In this document: piece after piece, positions 41,485-50,743 of the stretch | Layout of the letters: each line of letters begins with the position of its first letter | Numbering within the stretch: position 1 is the stretch's first letter | Source: Microlunatus phosphovorus NM-1 | GTDB lineage: Bacteria > Actinomycetota > Actinomycetes > Propionibacteriales > Propionibacteriaceae | Assembly (NCBI RefSeq): GCF_000270245.1 | Contig: NC_015635.1 | Span: 1,488,001 to 1,552,000 of the forward strand | DNA: 64,000 nt | Reading direction: 5' to 3' | Position numbers and translations under genes: made by a program | The notes under the pieces: model-generated | Databases searched by the model: none | What the model was told of the DNA's origin: nothing | Seen by the model: only the letters and a program-made list of their open reading frames with translations

Positions 41485-44400
41485 GGTTTTCGGACCTCGA
41501 TCCCGTGATTTGTGAGAACATCAGTAAGTCCTTTATCGGACGTGATGACCGGATTTCCCGTATTTATGGCGGTTGCGGCAATAGAGCCGTCGCCGAACAG
41601 GCCACGTTGGTTGGGCTTTGCGGCAGCCATCTCGCCCCGAATATTGATTCGCGTGTGGATATCCATGACGTCCGGAATCGTATCCAACTCTGTCGCGAAT
41701 CGCGGCTGCTTCATACGCCCGCCTGCTACAAGATTGTTGATTTCTGCTCTAGTCGTTTGAGTGACGACTGGGACCTCACCATCGTTCAGCGCATTGATAA
41801 CCCCAGGTCTATTAAAAACTGCATTCGTATCAACGATTACTTGCTGGGGGAGCGGGGCAGGGTGCACGGAATCCAGAAGTTTGGTGCCGCCGGTGACGAT
41901 CCCGTGTCCAGCAGCGCCGCCGAGGCTGCCGAAGATGGCGCCGGTGGTGCCGCCGCTGGCTGTGGCGCCGAGATAGCCGCCGATGGTGTGGGGCCCGGGT
42001 CCGGTGCCGTACTGGTAGGCGCCCATTCCGGCGCCGCCGGCGGCGCCGGAGACGGCGCCCGCGACCATGGCGCCCTTCAAACCGGTGACGCCGAGCTTGG
42101 CGGCGGCGAAGCCGCCGCCAATGCCGCCGGCGACGAAGCTGACTCCGACTTCGCCCCAGTTGACGCTGCCGGTGGTGGCTTTCTGGATGATGGTGTCTGC
42201 GCCTGCGGAGATGAGCATCATCCCCACAGGGCCGCCGACGCCGGTGGCCATCAGCACGCCGCCGGCGATGATCGCGGCACCGCCGACGACGTACTCCCAG
42301 TTCTTGCTCATCCAGTCCGTGGTGGCGTTCCAGGCGCTGTTGAGCGCGCCGCCGAGACCGCTGCTGTCGCGGTAGCCCTGGAGTTCGGCGTCGGTGACCG
42401 GGCGGAGCCCCGTCGGGTCGAGGGCGTGCAGCGGGTCGTTGCCGGCGTAGGCGTACGGGTTGGCGGCCCAGCCGGCGCCGGTGATCGGGTCCAGCGGGTC
42501 GGTGGAGAGGAAGCCGCGGCTGGCGGGGTCGTAGACCCGGGCGCCGAGCCATTCCAGTCCGCCGACGGAGAGCTCGCCGGCCGCGCCGATGCCGAGGGCG
42601 CCATCGCCGACCCGACGGGTGTCGGTGGTCGGTGTAGCCCAGGGGTCGGCGTCGGTGCCGCGGCTGGTACGCCAGCCGGGGGCGGTCCAGCCGGTGTCGA
42701 CACCGGTGACCGGGCCGGCGGCCAGGACGGGGGTGTCGCCGACCAGCACCGGGGCGCCGGCGTACGCGGCGGTGTCCCAGAAGATGGGGGTGCCGTCGAC
42801 CTCGGCCAGTTCGCCGAGGGCATCGGCGTGTACGCGGGTGCGGCGGACGCGGTCGTTGTCGTGCTCGGTGACGCCGGTGAGATAGCCGGTGGGGTTCCAG
42901 GTGTATTCCCGGATCACCCCGCGCTCGTTGGATACGCGGGTGCGTCGGCCGTTGCCGTCGTAGTCGTACGACAGCCGGCGGCCATCGGCCCCGACGGTGG
43001 TCAGCAGTTGACCGGCCAGGTCGTAGACGTGATTGATGGTCGCCTCGTCGACCGCCTCGGTGACCAGCCGGCCGCCGGCGTCGTAGCGCCACCGAGCCAA
43101 TGTGTCAGTGCCGGCTTCGCGGCGGGTCCGGGCCTCGACCAGCTGGCAGGCGCCGTCGTAGCCGTAGTCGGTGACTACCGAAGAGCCGTTGTCATCGCGC
43201 CGGATCCGCACCACCCGGCCGTCGGTGTCGCGCTCGATCGCGGTCCGGCTCGCGCCGTCGCTGTCGGTCAGGGTGTGCGCGACCACGAATCCGTCGCGAT
43301 GCTCCCAGGACTGGATCAGGCCACCGGCGACAGCGGAGATCAACCGCCCGCTGGCATCCCGGTCGAATGCCGCCCGACCCAGCAGCGGATGCTCGACCCA
43401 GGCCAGCCGGTCGGCCGCATCCCAGCCGTAACGGGTGGTCTGCCCATCGGGGGTGGTCATCGACGTCCGCCGCCCGGCGGTGTCGTAGCTCCACGTCACC
43501 GACCGGCCGTCGCGGGTTCGCCGCAGCAGCTGGCCGCGACCGTTCCACTCCAGCTCATGCTCGGTCGGCCGGTCGCCGGTCCGATCCTCGATCCGTACGG
43601 TACGGCGACGCAGGTCTCGGGTGAGGGCGGTGACGGTACGCCCGTCGACCGCCATCGACGCCGGCCGACCGGCGGCGTCATAGGTCCAACTGAGCCGGCG
43701 ACCATCCGGGTTCTGTTGCCAGACCAGCCGCCCGGCCGGGTCGTAACCCGCCTGCGTGGTGCGGCCCAAGGGGTCGGTCTCGGCGACGCAGCGATTCATC
43801 GCGTCGAACTCGCGCCGGGTCACGCCACCCAGCGGGTTGGTGATCTCCACCGCGCGGCCAACCGCGTCGTAGCCGTAGCGAGTGATCCCGCCGTTGCTGT
43901 CGGTGACGGCGATCAGTTGCCCGGCGGCGTCGTAGGAGAACACCCGCCGGCCGGTACGCGGATCGCGGGTCTCGATCACCCGACCGCACAGGTCGTAGAC
44001 GTAGCGCAGCGTCCCCACACCGGGCCGATGGTGGCTGACCACCCGCCCGCAGAGGTCGAACTCGCTGGTGGCGACCTCGCCGGTCGGCAAGGTCTGGCGG
44101 ACCGCCTGCCCATCGGCGTCGTACGCGATCGTCGTCCGCCCGCCCAGGGGATCGATCCCCGCACTGAGCCGCCCGCACCGGTCGTACTCGTAGCGGGTGA
44201 CAGCCCCGGTCGGTCCGGTCGTCGCCACGACCCGGCCGCCGGCATCGCGGCGGTAGGTGGTCAGCGCGCCTTCGGCGTCGAGGGATTCGGCCGGGCGACC
44301 ACAGCGGTCGTAGGTCAGCAACGCGGCCGAGCCGTCGGGCTGGCCCAGCGACGTCGCCCGCCCCAACGGATCGAAGCCGGCCACCACGGACACATCCCCA

Positions 44401-46994
44401 TCGTCGACGGCGACCTGCCCACTGCCGGTGTCCAACGCGACCCCGCGGCGTCCGCCGGTCGGGTCCAGGGTGGCGACCAGACTGCCCGTCGCGTCGTACT
44501 CGCGGCGCCAGACCGCACCGGTCGGGTCGGTGGTCGTGGTGAGGCGAGAGAGGGCATCGTGAGTGAATCGCCAGGTCGAGCCGTCCGGCAGCTCGACTGC
44601 GGCCAGGTTGCCCAGATCGTCCAGCCGGCGAGTGACCGCGCGGCCGAGCGGGTCGATGGTGCGCGTCTCCTCGCCATGCGTGCCGTGCTCGACGCTGGTG
44701 CGAGCGCCCATCGGGTCGACGGTAGCGGTCAGCCGGCCACCGGTCGTGTACTCGTAGCGCCAGGTGCCGCCGTCGGGATTCACCCGGATGGCCAGCAGGC
44801 CCGAATCCGGGTCGTAGGCGTAGGTGGTGCGCCGGCCCGACGGCGTGATCGCGGCCGTCACGCGTCCGACGGCGTCCCGCTCCAAGCGGGCGCAGTTGCC
44901 GTCGGCATCCGTGGTGGCGACCAGGTCACCGCGCTCGTCGTAGTCGTAGCGCAGCACGACCTCGGTCGGATCGATCACCTCGCGCAGCAGGCCGGACTCC
45001 CAGCGCAGCCGGGTGATCCCGCCCTCCGGGTCGATGACGGTCGACGGATTGCGCTGTTCGCCCTGGTAGCCGAACTCGGTGACCGCGCCGGACTCGGTGA
45101 CCACGGTGATGACCCGATCCAGGTCGTCATAACCCCAGGTCAGGTCCGCGCCGGACGGCGTGACGGTGCGGATCCGTCGGCCCCTGGCGTCGTACTCATG
45201 GACCGTCGTCGAACCGTCCCGCTCGGTCAGCAGCACCGGGTTGCCGTACCGGTCGTAGCTGGTCGACTGGCGCCGCTCGTCGGCATCGACGACGCCGATC
45301 AGCCGGCCGCGATCGTCGGCGATCCAGGTGTTCGACCGGCTGCCGTCCTCGTCGGAGACCACGGTGACTCGGCCGGGCAGATAGACGAACCGGGTCGTCC
45401 TCCCGAACGGCGAGCGCTGCTTGATCACCCGCCGCTGCTCGTCGTAGACGTTCTCGGCTTCAACCACGCCGTCGGCATCGATCACCGCGGCGATCAGGCT
45501 CTGTTGCCCGGAGTCCGCCCAGCGGTAGGTCCGGGTGCCCAGCGGTCCGTTGGCGCCGGTCAGTCGTGCGTCGGCGTCGTACGCGTAGTCGACCACCCGG
45601 CCGTCGGAGCTGGCGACCCGCACGATCCGGTCGGCGCCGCCGACCTCGTCCCAGCTGAGCTCGATCGCCTGACCACGGCCATGAGTCAATCGGATCAGCC
45701 GGCCGGCCCTGTCGCGCTCGAGCCGGACCAGGTTGCTGCCGGACTCGGGACCGATCCCGTACGCCAGCAGCGTCCCGTCGGCAGCGCAGGACCACCAGGA
45801 GCCGTCGGTGCCGCTGATCCGCAGTCGCTGCTGCCCGTCGACGTCCGAGCTGGTCAGCCAGGCGCTCTCGCCGACAGCTCGGTCCCAGCCGTCGCCCAGC
45901 CGGGGGAACACCAGCTGGCGCCCATCGGGCAGCCGGAGGTGCGCCTGGCCTTCGTCGCTGTCGAAGCTCAAGCCCGCCTCGGCGACCGACGACCAACCGA
46001 TGCCGAACGCGCCGGCACTCGAGTCGAAGGAGTTGTAGCAACGCCCGAGGCCGAGCAGCCCGGCCGCGCCCGGGAAACCGAGATCGCTCTCGTTCTCCAG
46101 GAAGTTGCCGGTCGAGGTGTTCACCGGATCGTTCGCATATCCGGTGGTCGGCGGGTTGCCGTACGTCTGCGGCGGGTCGATCGTCAGATCTTTGCGGTTG
46201 ACGTCGATCCCGGCCGCATGCAGTGCGGCGTTGATCGCACTGTTCGACAGCGTCGAGACGTTGCCCTCGCCACCCGCGGCCGCGAAGGCGTCGGCCACCG
46301 TCTTGGCCCACTGCACATCCGCATCGTTGGCGGTCAACCACTTGGAGAACCCGGCGACGACACCGGAGGCCTCCAACCGACCCCAGCGGCACAAGCGCGC
46401 GAAATCGGCGAGCTTCGATGACAGGCTGCTGGGCTTTGAGCGCAACTGGTCGTTCGCGCCCTTGGAGGACGTCGCGAACGTACGCAGCTTGGATGGCCGT
46501 GCCGACGATGTACCTCCGCCGCCACCGCCGCCCGACCCTGGTGCCGGGGTGTCTCGGTGGCCGCTGGTGGGGGAGTCCACCTCGACCTGTGGCTCGGCTG
46601 CCGGCGGGCCGACCGGCGGGTCGTCGCCGCCCTTCAGCCAGTCCACGCCCTGCTCGAACCAGTTGCGGTTGTCGTGCCGCTCTTTCCAGGCGCGCGCGAT
46701 CTCGCGGCGCTCCTGCTCCTTGCGTGCCTCCTCGGCTAGGTAGCGCGCCTGGGTCGCCACCTGTCGCAGCCGACTGGACAACTCGGTGGCATCGCTGGCG
46801 GCCACCGCGGCGTTGGTGCGGAAGATCTCGGAGAAACGACCCTTGAAGTCGGTCAGCCCAGTGGTCACCCAGGATGATCGCGATCCGGCTTGACCGTCGA
46901 CGGCGGTCGCCGCATTGTCGAAGGCGGTGGCCAGGGTGCTGGCGGTGCCGAAGTCGAACGGGACGTCCTCGGCTATGGCGCCCAGGTCAGCCAC
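41481..46994 (-). CDS. RHS/YD-repeat polymorphic toxin with PIN-like nuclease C-terminus
   Basis: A 1837-residue secreted toxin. Residues 1-120 form a helical WXG100/LXG-like targeting region (VPFDFGTASTLATAFDNAAT, then AEEARKEQERREIARAWKER). A Pro/Gly linker and a DUF6531-like start (NDPVNTSTGNFLENESDLGF) follow, then dozens of YD repeats, then the RHS core end (GARVYDPASRGFLSTDPLDP). A Gly-rich hydrophobic stretch precedes the toxin. From residue 1719 a PIN-like domain starts VIVDTNAVF, with acidic residues at D1722, E1751, D1802 (GDGSIAATAI) and D1820 (TSDKGL), predicting an RNase. GTG start with GAGGAG upstream; WXG100 gene 42 bp before. Confidence 0.85.
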   Translation of the reverse strand: MADLGAIAEDVPFDFGTASTLATAFDNAATAVDGQAGSRSSWVTTGLTDFKGRFSEIFRTNAAVAASDATELSSRLRQVATQARYLAEEARKEQERREIARAWKERHDNRNWFEQGVDWLKGGDDPPVGPPAAEPQVEVDSPTSGHRDTPAPGSGGGGGGGTSSARPSKLRTFATSSKGANDQLRSKPSSLSSKLADFARLCRWGRLEASGVVAGFSKWLTANDADVQWAKTVADAFAAAGGEGNVSTLSNSAINAALHAAGIDVNRKDLTIDPPQTYGNPPTTGYANDPVNTSTGNFLENESDLGFPGAAGLLGLGRCYNSFDSSAGAFGIGWSSVAEAGLSFDSDEGQAHLRLPDGRQLVFPRLGDGWDRAVGESAWLTSSDVDGQQRLRISGTDGSWWSCAADGTLLAYGIGPESGSNLVRLERDRAGRLIRLTHGRGQAIELSWDEVGGADRIVRVASSDGRVVDYAYDADARLTGANGPLGTRTYRWADSGQQSLIAAVIDADGVVEAENVYDEQRRVIKQRSPFGRTTRFVYLPGRVTVVSDEDGSRSNTWIADDRGRLIGVVDADERRQSTSYDRYGNPVLLTERDGSTTVHEYDARGRRIRTVTPSGADLTWGYDDLDRVITVVTESGAVTEFGYQGEQRNPSTVIDPEGGITRLRWESGLLREVIDPTEVVLRYDYDERGDLVATTDADGNCARLERDAVGRVTAAITPSGRRTTYAYDPDSGLLAIRVNPDGGTWRYEYTTGGRLTATVDPMGARTSVEHGTHGEETRTIDPLGRAVTRRLDDLGNLAAVELPDGSTWRFTHDALSRLTTTTDPTGAVWRREYDATGSLVATLDPTGGRRGVALDTGSGQVAVDDGDVSVVAGFDPLGRATSLGQPDGSAALLTYDRCGRPAESLDAEGALTTYRRDAGGRVVATTGPTGAVTRYEYDRCGRLSAGIDPLGGRTTIAYDADGQAVRQTLPTGEVATSEFDLCGRVVSHHRPGVGTLRYVYDLCGRVIETRDPRTGRRVFSYDAAGQLIAVTDSNGGITRYGYDAVGRAVEITNPLGGVTRREFDAMNRCVAETDPLGRTTQAGYDPAGRLVWQQNPDGRRLSWTYDAAGRPASMAVDGRTVTALTRDLRRRTVRIEDRTGDRPTEHELEWNGRGQLLRRTRDGRSVTWSYDTAGRRTSMTTPDGQTTRYGWDAADRLAWVEHPLLGRAAFDRDASGRLISAVAGGLIQSWEHRDGFVVAHTLTDSDGASRTAIERDTDGRVVRIRRDDNGSSVVTDYGYDGACQLVEARTRREAGTDTLARWRYDAGGRLVTEAVDEATINHVYDLAGQLLTTVGADGRRLSYDYDGNGRRTRVSNERGVIREYTWNPTGYLTGVTEHDNDRVRRTRVHADALGELAEVDGTPIFWDTAAYAGAPVLVGDTPVLAAGPVTGVDTGWTAPGWRTSRGTDADPWATPTTDTRRVGDGALGIGAAGELSVGGLEWLGARVYDPASRGFLSTDPLDPITGAGWAANPYAYAGNDPLHALDPTGLRPVTDAELQGYRDSSGLGGALNSAWNATTDWMSKNWEYVVGGAAIIAGGVLMATGVGGPVGMMLISAGADTIIQKATTGSVNWGEVGVSFVAGGIGGGFAAAKLGVTGLKGAMVAGAVSGAAGGAGMGAYQYGTGPGPHTIGGYLGATASGGTTGAIFGSLGGAAGHGIVTGGTKLLDSVHPAPLPQQVIVDTNAVFNRPGVINALNDGEVPVVTQTTRAEINNLVAGGRMKQPRFATELDTIPDVMDIHTRINIRGEMAAAKPNQRGLFGDGSIAATAINTGNPVITSDKGLTDVLTNHGIEVRKP

Positions 46995-47036
46995 GAGATC
47001 TCCTCGCTGGTCGTTCTGTTCCGTGCTCGAGGAGCC

Positions 47037-47324
47037 CTAGCTGCCACCGCCTGCGGTGAAGATGTTCGTGGCGATCTTGGTGAGCTGCTGCTGCAACTCC
47101 TCGAGTTCGGTCTTGGCCTTCTCCAGCGCAGCCTTGGTCTGCGGCCAGGTGTCGCTGCGGAACTGGTGCGCCAGCGGTCCGTCCCACTTGTTGGGGTCCG
47201 ACAGCGTCTTGCCGTTCACGTCGAGGGCCTGCAACTGTTCGGTCAGACCACCGTTGATGATCCGCTGGATATCACGGATCGCGCCCTTGGCCTCTTCGGT
47301 GGAAAGCACCCGGTCTGCCATCAC
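47037..47324 (-). CDS. WXG100-family (ESAT-6-like) protein
   Basis: A 95-residue helical hairpin protein: VLSTEEAKGAIRDIQRIING, then the turn motif W-D-G in SDPNKWDGPLAHQFR, then TWPQTKAALEKAKTELEELQ. WXG100 proteins are substrates and partners of type VII secretion. It lies directly upstream of the RHS toxin whose N-terminus is also helical, so the two may form the exported pair. AGGAG precedes the ATG at 47324. The C-terminal YxxxD/E export tag is not evident. Confidence 0.88.
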   Translation of the reverse strand: MMADRVLSTEEAKGAIRDIQRIINGGLTEQLQALDVNGKTLSDPNKWDGPLAHQFRSDTWPQTKAALEKAKTELEELQQQLTKIATNIFTAGGGS

Positions 47325-47396
47325 TCAACTCCTCTCGACCGACTCGCGGTCGGTCGCCTGACGTATGAAGGAAACGATGTTCTGATGAACGATCGT

Positions 47397-47411
47397 GGTC
47401 GCATAGCGACC
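47397..47411. promoter_or_regulatory. Perfect dyad upstream of the WXG100-RHS operon
   Basis: GGTCGC-ATA-GCGACC is a perfect 6-3-6 inverted repeat, 73 bp before the WXG100 start and 85 bp after the kinase stop. It could be an operator or part of a terminator; there is no T-run. Confidence 0.35.
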
Positions 47412-47495
47412 GCATGCATCCTCACACGGTCAGGGGTTCACTCCGAATCCTGGCGCTGCCGTCCGCACGAATGTTGAGATCCTCGACGGAGGAGA

Positions 47496-49511
47496 TCAGC
47501 TACCGCGGGTGGTGATCGCAAACGCGTTGCTGGCGAGGTCTGTGAAGTTGCCGACCGTGGCATTGACCCGGCAGTCCTCGGCCACAGACTGGGCTACGAC
47601 CACCAGACCGTCGTCGGAGACGGTGAGAGCACCCGAGCAGCCATCCGCGAATCGAACCCCACTGGTGCCACCTGCGATCGCGGTCAGAGGCGTGGACGGT
47701 GCGCCGGACGGCGGGCTGACGAGGAGCGGATCGAGCTGGTCGGTCCCGTTCGGCCAGATAGGCAGCAATGCGAGTCGCAGTGTCTTGCCGCTGACGGTGC
47801 GGCTGGGTGCCACGACCTCGATCCCGGTCAGCCGCTGCGCCGGGTACGCAGCGCTGGTCGTCTGGCTGTCGCTGACGGCCGCCTCGGTGGCATCACTGGC
47901 CAGCCGGAGCCACTCCGACAGGGCCGCCGAGTCGCTGCCGAGTCCCGGTAGCGCGATCTCCGCGGTCGCGGTCGCCGTCCCGCGCGCCGAGACCGGGGCG
48001 GGTTCGACGGACCAGGCGCAGGCGGCATCGATCCCCGTCACCGAACTCAGGTTCCGGCGCGCCGCGGCACCATCCCAGACCACCTCCGGGCAGGGACCGG
48101 TGCCACCGGCATTGGGGAGCACCTCTAGATACGGGCCTCTCAGTGGCGCCCGCTCGGCCGAGTAGGTGATGGTCAGCTGGACCGTCTGCTGCTGCGGGTC
48201 CCAGGTCGCGGTCCTCGAGATCCCGAGGCCGGTCGGGCGGGTCGGACTCTGCTGCTGCACCGGAGCCGCGGTCGGCGACACCGGCGGTGCTGCGGCCTGC
48301 TGCCGGGGGTGCAGGACGAACCAGACGATGCCCAGGGCGACCACCAGCACGCTCGCCGCGCCGATGATGATCATCCGGCGACGACGGCGCTTGGGCTGAT
48401 CACTGGAGGACTCGTCGGCCGGTTCGACAGGGCGGGGGGTTGGGACGGCCGGCATGGCTCGCAGCACGGTGCCGCCCGACCCCTCGCCCAGGTCCGGCAC
48501 CATCGCCTGCTCGGCTGAGGTGGGCGCCTGCTCGGCCGGTGTGTCGGTCTGCTCGGAGGTGGATCGGGTGGTTTCGGGAGCCAGCCCGCGTACCTCGGTC
48601 AGTGGACCGGCCGCCCGGGCGAACTCCGCCGGGTCGTCCTGGCTTTCCAGTGCCGGGACGTCGAGCACGGCGGCGGGTAGCGCCCGCAGCAGCTCCGCGG
48701 CCTCGGCTGCGGTCGGTCGTACGGCCGGGTCCTTGGCCAACAGTTGCCCGAGCACGCGCCAGAGTTGGTCGGGGATCGGCAGCCGCGGCGCCAGGTTGGT
48801 GACGTGCCGGTGCGCGATCGCGTAGCCGGTCCCCGGGCCGGCGAACGGCGTGCGACCGGCGAGCAGTTCATAGAGCAGCACGCCGGTGCCGTAGAGGTCG
48901 GCGGGCAGACTTGCCTTACCGGTGAGCAGCAGCTCCGGCGCCAGATACTCCGGGGTGCCGACCAGTCCGGTCGTCGAGGACCGGCGATCCTCCAGCAGGC
49001 TGGCGATTCCGAAGTCCGACAGCTTCACCTGCCAGTCCGTGGTGAGCAGCACGTTGTCCGGTTTCACGTCGCGGTGCAAGACCTGCCGCTCGTGCGCGTA
49101 CGCGAGTCCGTCCAGCACCGCCGCGGTGACCTGGACGGCACGCCGGGGGCTCAGTGGCCCATCGGCGAGCGCAGTGCGCAAAGAGCCGCCATCGACGTGC
49201 TCCATCACGATCGCCAGCTGCTCACCCTCGGCGACCAGGTCGCGTACGGCGACGATATTGGGATGTCTCAGACCGACCAGGATCGAGCGTTCGCGCAAGA
49301 ATCGGCCGACCAACTCGTGGTCTGCCACGAACTCCGGTCGCAGCAGCTTCGCTGCGACCGACTGCCGGGTTCGCCGGTCGATGCCGCGCCAGACCTCGCC
49401 CGCCGCCCCGCGTCCGATCAGCTCCGTCAACCGGTACGACGCACCAAGGGCACGGTCGGGACCCTCGGCTGGCACGCCGTCTACCGTACTGGGAGGAGGG
49501 TCACAGGCCAC
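47496..49511 (-). CDS. Transmembrane Ser/Thr protein kinase (PknB-like)
   Basis: A 671-residue receptor-type kinase. The cytosolic kinase domain (about 27-280) has GRGAAGEVWRG, catalytic Lys55 (VAAKLLR), HRDVKPDNVLL with Asp148, DFG at 166-168 and GTPEYLAPE. A Thr/Glu/Pro-rich juxtamembrane region leads to a basic RRRRR stop and one membrane span (about 380-400). The outside part of about 270 residues is beta-rich and without PASTA repeats. GTG 49511 is used; GTG 49475 is also possible. It is upstream of the WXG100-RHS genes on the same strand. Phosphothreonine made by it could be read by the FHA domain of the T7SS ATPase (inference). Confidence 0.9.
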   Translation of the reverse strand: MACDPPPSTVDGVPAEGPDRALGASYRLTELIGRGAAGEVWRGIDRRTRQSVAAKLLRPEFVADHELVGRFLRERSILVGLRHPNIVAVRDLVAEGEQLAIVMEHVDGGSLRTALADGPLSPRRAVQVTAAVLDGLAYAHERQVLHRDVKPDNVLLTTDWQVKLSDFGIASLLEDRRSSTTGLVGTPEYLAPELLLTGKASLPADLYGTGVLLYELLAGRTPFAGPGTGYAIAHRHVTNLAPRLPIPDQLWRVLGQLLAKDPAVRPTAAEAAELLRALPAAVLDVPALESQDDPAEFARAAGPLTEVRGLAPETTRSTSEQTDTPAEQAPTSAEQAMVPDLGEGSGGTVLRAMPAVPTPRPVEPADESSSDQPKRRRRRMIIIGAASVLVVALGIVWFVLHPRQQAAAPPVSPTAAPVQQQSPTRPTGLGISRTATWDPQQQTVQLTITYSAERAPLRGPYLEVLPNAGGTGPCPEVVWDGAAARRNLSSVTGIDAACAWSVEPAPVSARGTATATAEIALPGLGSDSAALSEWLRLASDATEAAVSDSQTTSAAYPAQRLTGIEVVAPSRTVSGKTLRLALLPIWPNGTDQLDPLLVSPPSGAPSTPLTAIAGGTSGVRFADGCSGALTVSDDGLVVVAQSVAEDCRVNATVGNFTDLASNAFAITTRGS

Positions 49512-49531
49512 TCACAGCGACAGTTGGCAGG

Positions 49532-49999
49532 ATGACCGCCATGACCCCCATGACTTCCACGACCGACTGCGTCAGTTGTGACCGCCGGACCGCATTGCGG
49601 GCAGCCGGCCTGGTGGCCCTCTCCGGCAGTGCCTTGCTGGCCGGATGCAGCGCCGGGACCTCGAGCGGCACGGCTGGCCAGGGCACAGGTGGTGGCAGCA
49701 CCACGACCGGTGGCACGGCGACGGTGGCGACCTCGGAGGTGTCCGTCGGCGGGGGCGTGATCGTCAATCAGCAGTATGTCGTGACCCAGCCGGCAAGTGG
49801 TGAGTTCAAGGCATTCAGCGCGATCTGCACCCACCAGGGCTGTGTCGTGGGCGCGGTCTCCGATGGCGTGATCATCTGCCCCTGCCACAACAGCCATTTC
49901 GACCTGGCCAGCGGCGACCCGGTGGCCGGACCCGCCACCCAACCGCTGCCCGCCGTCACGTTCACCACGTCCGGCACCGACATCGTGATCGGCGGCTAG
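49532..49999 (+). CDS. Rieske [2Fe-2S] lipoprotein
   Basis: The long open frame from 49154 is shadow sequence; the gene starts at ATG 49532 or, better spaced from AGGA, 49541. The product is about 155 residues with a twin-Arg-like start (CDRRTALRAAGLVALSGSAL), lipobox LLAGC, a Gly/Thr linker and the Rieske cluster motifs ICTHQGC and CPCHNSHF followed by GDPV. It would carry a 2Fe-2S cluster outside the membrane for electron transfer. It diverges from the kinase gene with only about 20 bp between them, so promoters must overlap coding sequence. Confidence 0.88.
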   Translation: MTAMTPMTSTTDCVSCDRRTALRAAGLVALSGSALLAGCSAGTSSGTAGQGTGGGSTTTGGTATVATSEVSVGGGVIVNQQYVVTQPASGEFKAFSAICTHQGCVVGAVSDGVIICPCHNSHFDLASGDPVAGPATQPLPAVTFTTSGTDIVIGG

Positions 50000-50251
50000 C
50001 GGGGCCTACTAAGGGATCGTCGCGGGTTCTATACCCCAGATCTCGGGGAAGTGATGTATCAGCCCCGACCTGGGGCCTGACTGGTGTGAGGCGGGTGTCA
50101 GCGGGCTGGTCGGGGCGCGTTTCTGTCAACAGCCCGGTGGGCCTGGTTCGGCGTTTCCCGACTCAGGACTCGGCGCTGAGCGATTAGTTGCCAGGCGAAC
50201 CCGATGCGGTTGAACGGTTCTCGGTCGCAGAGTTCGACACATCACGAGGTC
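50000..50251. other. Intergenic region with a strong GC-rich hairpin
   Basis: Between the Rieske gene and the truncated methyltransferase there is no clear gene. 50034-50075 can fold as a bulged stem (CCCCAG with CTGGGG; CGGGG with CCCCG) around AAGTGATGTATCAG, possibly terminating the Rieske transcript, though no T-run follows. On the minus strand about 47 codons (50098-50240) are open and protein-like, perhaps a scrap of another gene, but I cannot assign it. Confidence 0.4.
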
Positions 50252-50566
50252 CTATTCGCCTGCGGGCAGGTCGTCGAGCCCACCATGGATAGTGGTGATG
50301 CTGGTGTCTGCAGCGACCGCGCGCCGCGTAGCCTCATCGAGCCACTCTCGTGAGGGATCGATGATGGTCACGTCGTGCCCCGCCAAGGCGAGTGGGAGTG
50401 CGTCCACGCCGTCGCCGCCACCGACGTCCAGGACACGGATGTGCTCACCGAGGTGTTCAGCGTGACGCCGTAGGACTTCGCCGACTACGCCGTACCGAAT
50501 CCGTGCCCACGGCGTGTCCGTGTATTCACGCCAGGTTGCCAACTTCTCGCTGAACACGTCAGTCAC
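50252..50566 (-). pseudogene. Truncated SAM-dependent methyltransferase
   Basis: The 104-codon frame starts MTDVFSEKLATWREYTDTPW and includes the SAM-binding glycine loop RVLDVGGGDGVDALPLALAG with IIDPSREWLDEA. It stops after GGLDDLPAGE, where a complete class I methyltransferase would continue for another 120-150 residues. Codons beyond the stop (DLVMCRTL) resemble the next strand of the fold, so an in-frame stop followed by decay is likely. Probably inactive. Confidence 0.65.
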
Positions 50567-50743
50567 GGGACCCAGTCTGCCGCTCCCGTGACTTGCCGGG
50601 TCATATCGTGGCTGCTGATCACGGCCACCTGAATGGAGTCATGTCCACTCGGCTGCCGCCGTCACATGGACCCGCTCCAGCCGGGCAAATACTGTCAGTG
50701 CCGCCCGCTACCGTCGCGGTCATGATGAAGGGAGCTGCCTACT

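Noticed and set aside
41505-46421. A 1638-codon open frame on the plus strand opposite the RHS gene
   Set aside because: It is a shadow of the GC-rich YD repeats. It has no recognisable domain, low-complexity Gly/Ala/Val/Asp composition and no plausible ribosome-binding site, while the minus strand encodes a clear RHS protein.
49154-49531. Upstream extension of the Rieske gene in an open frame
   Set aside because: This part lies opposite the kinase domain and is Arg/Pro-rich noise; the lipoprotein signal begins at 49532 or 49541.
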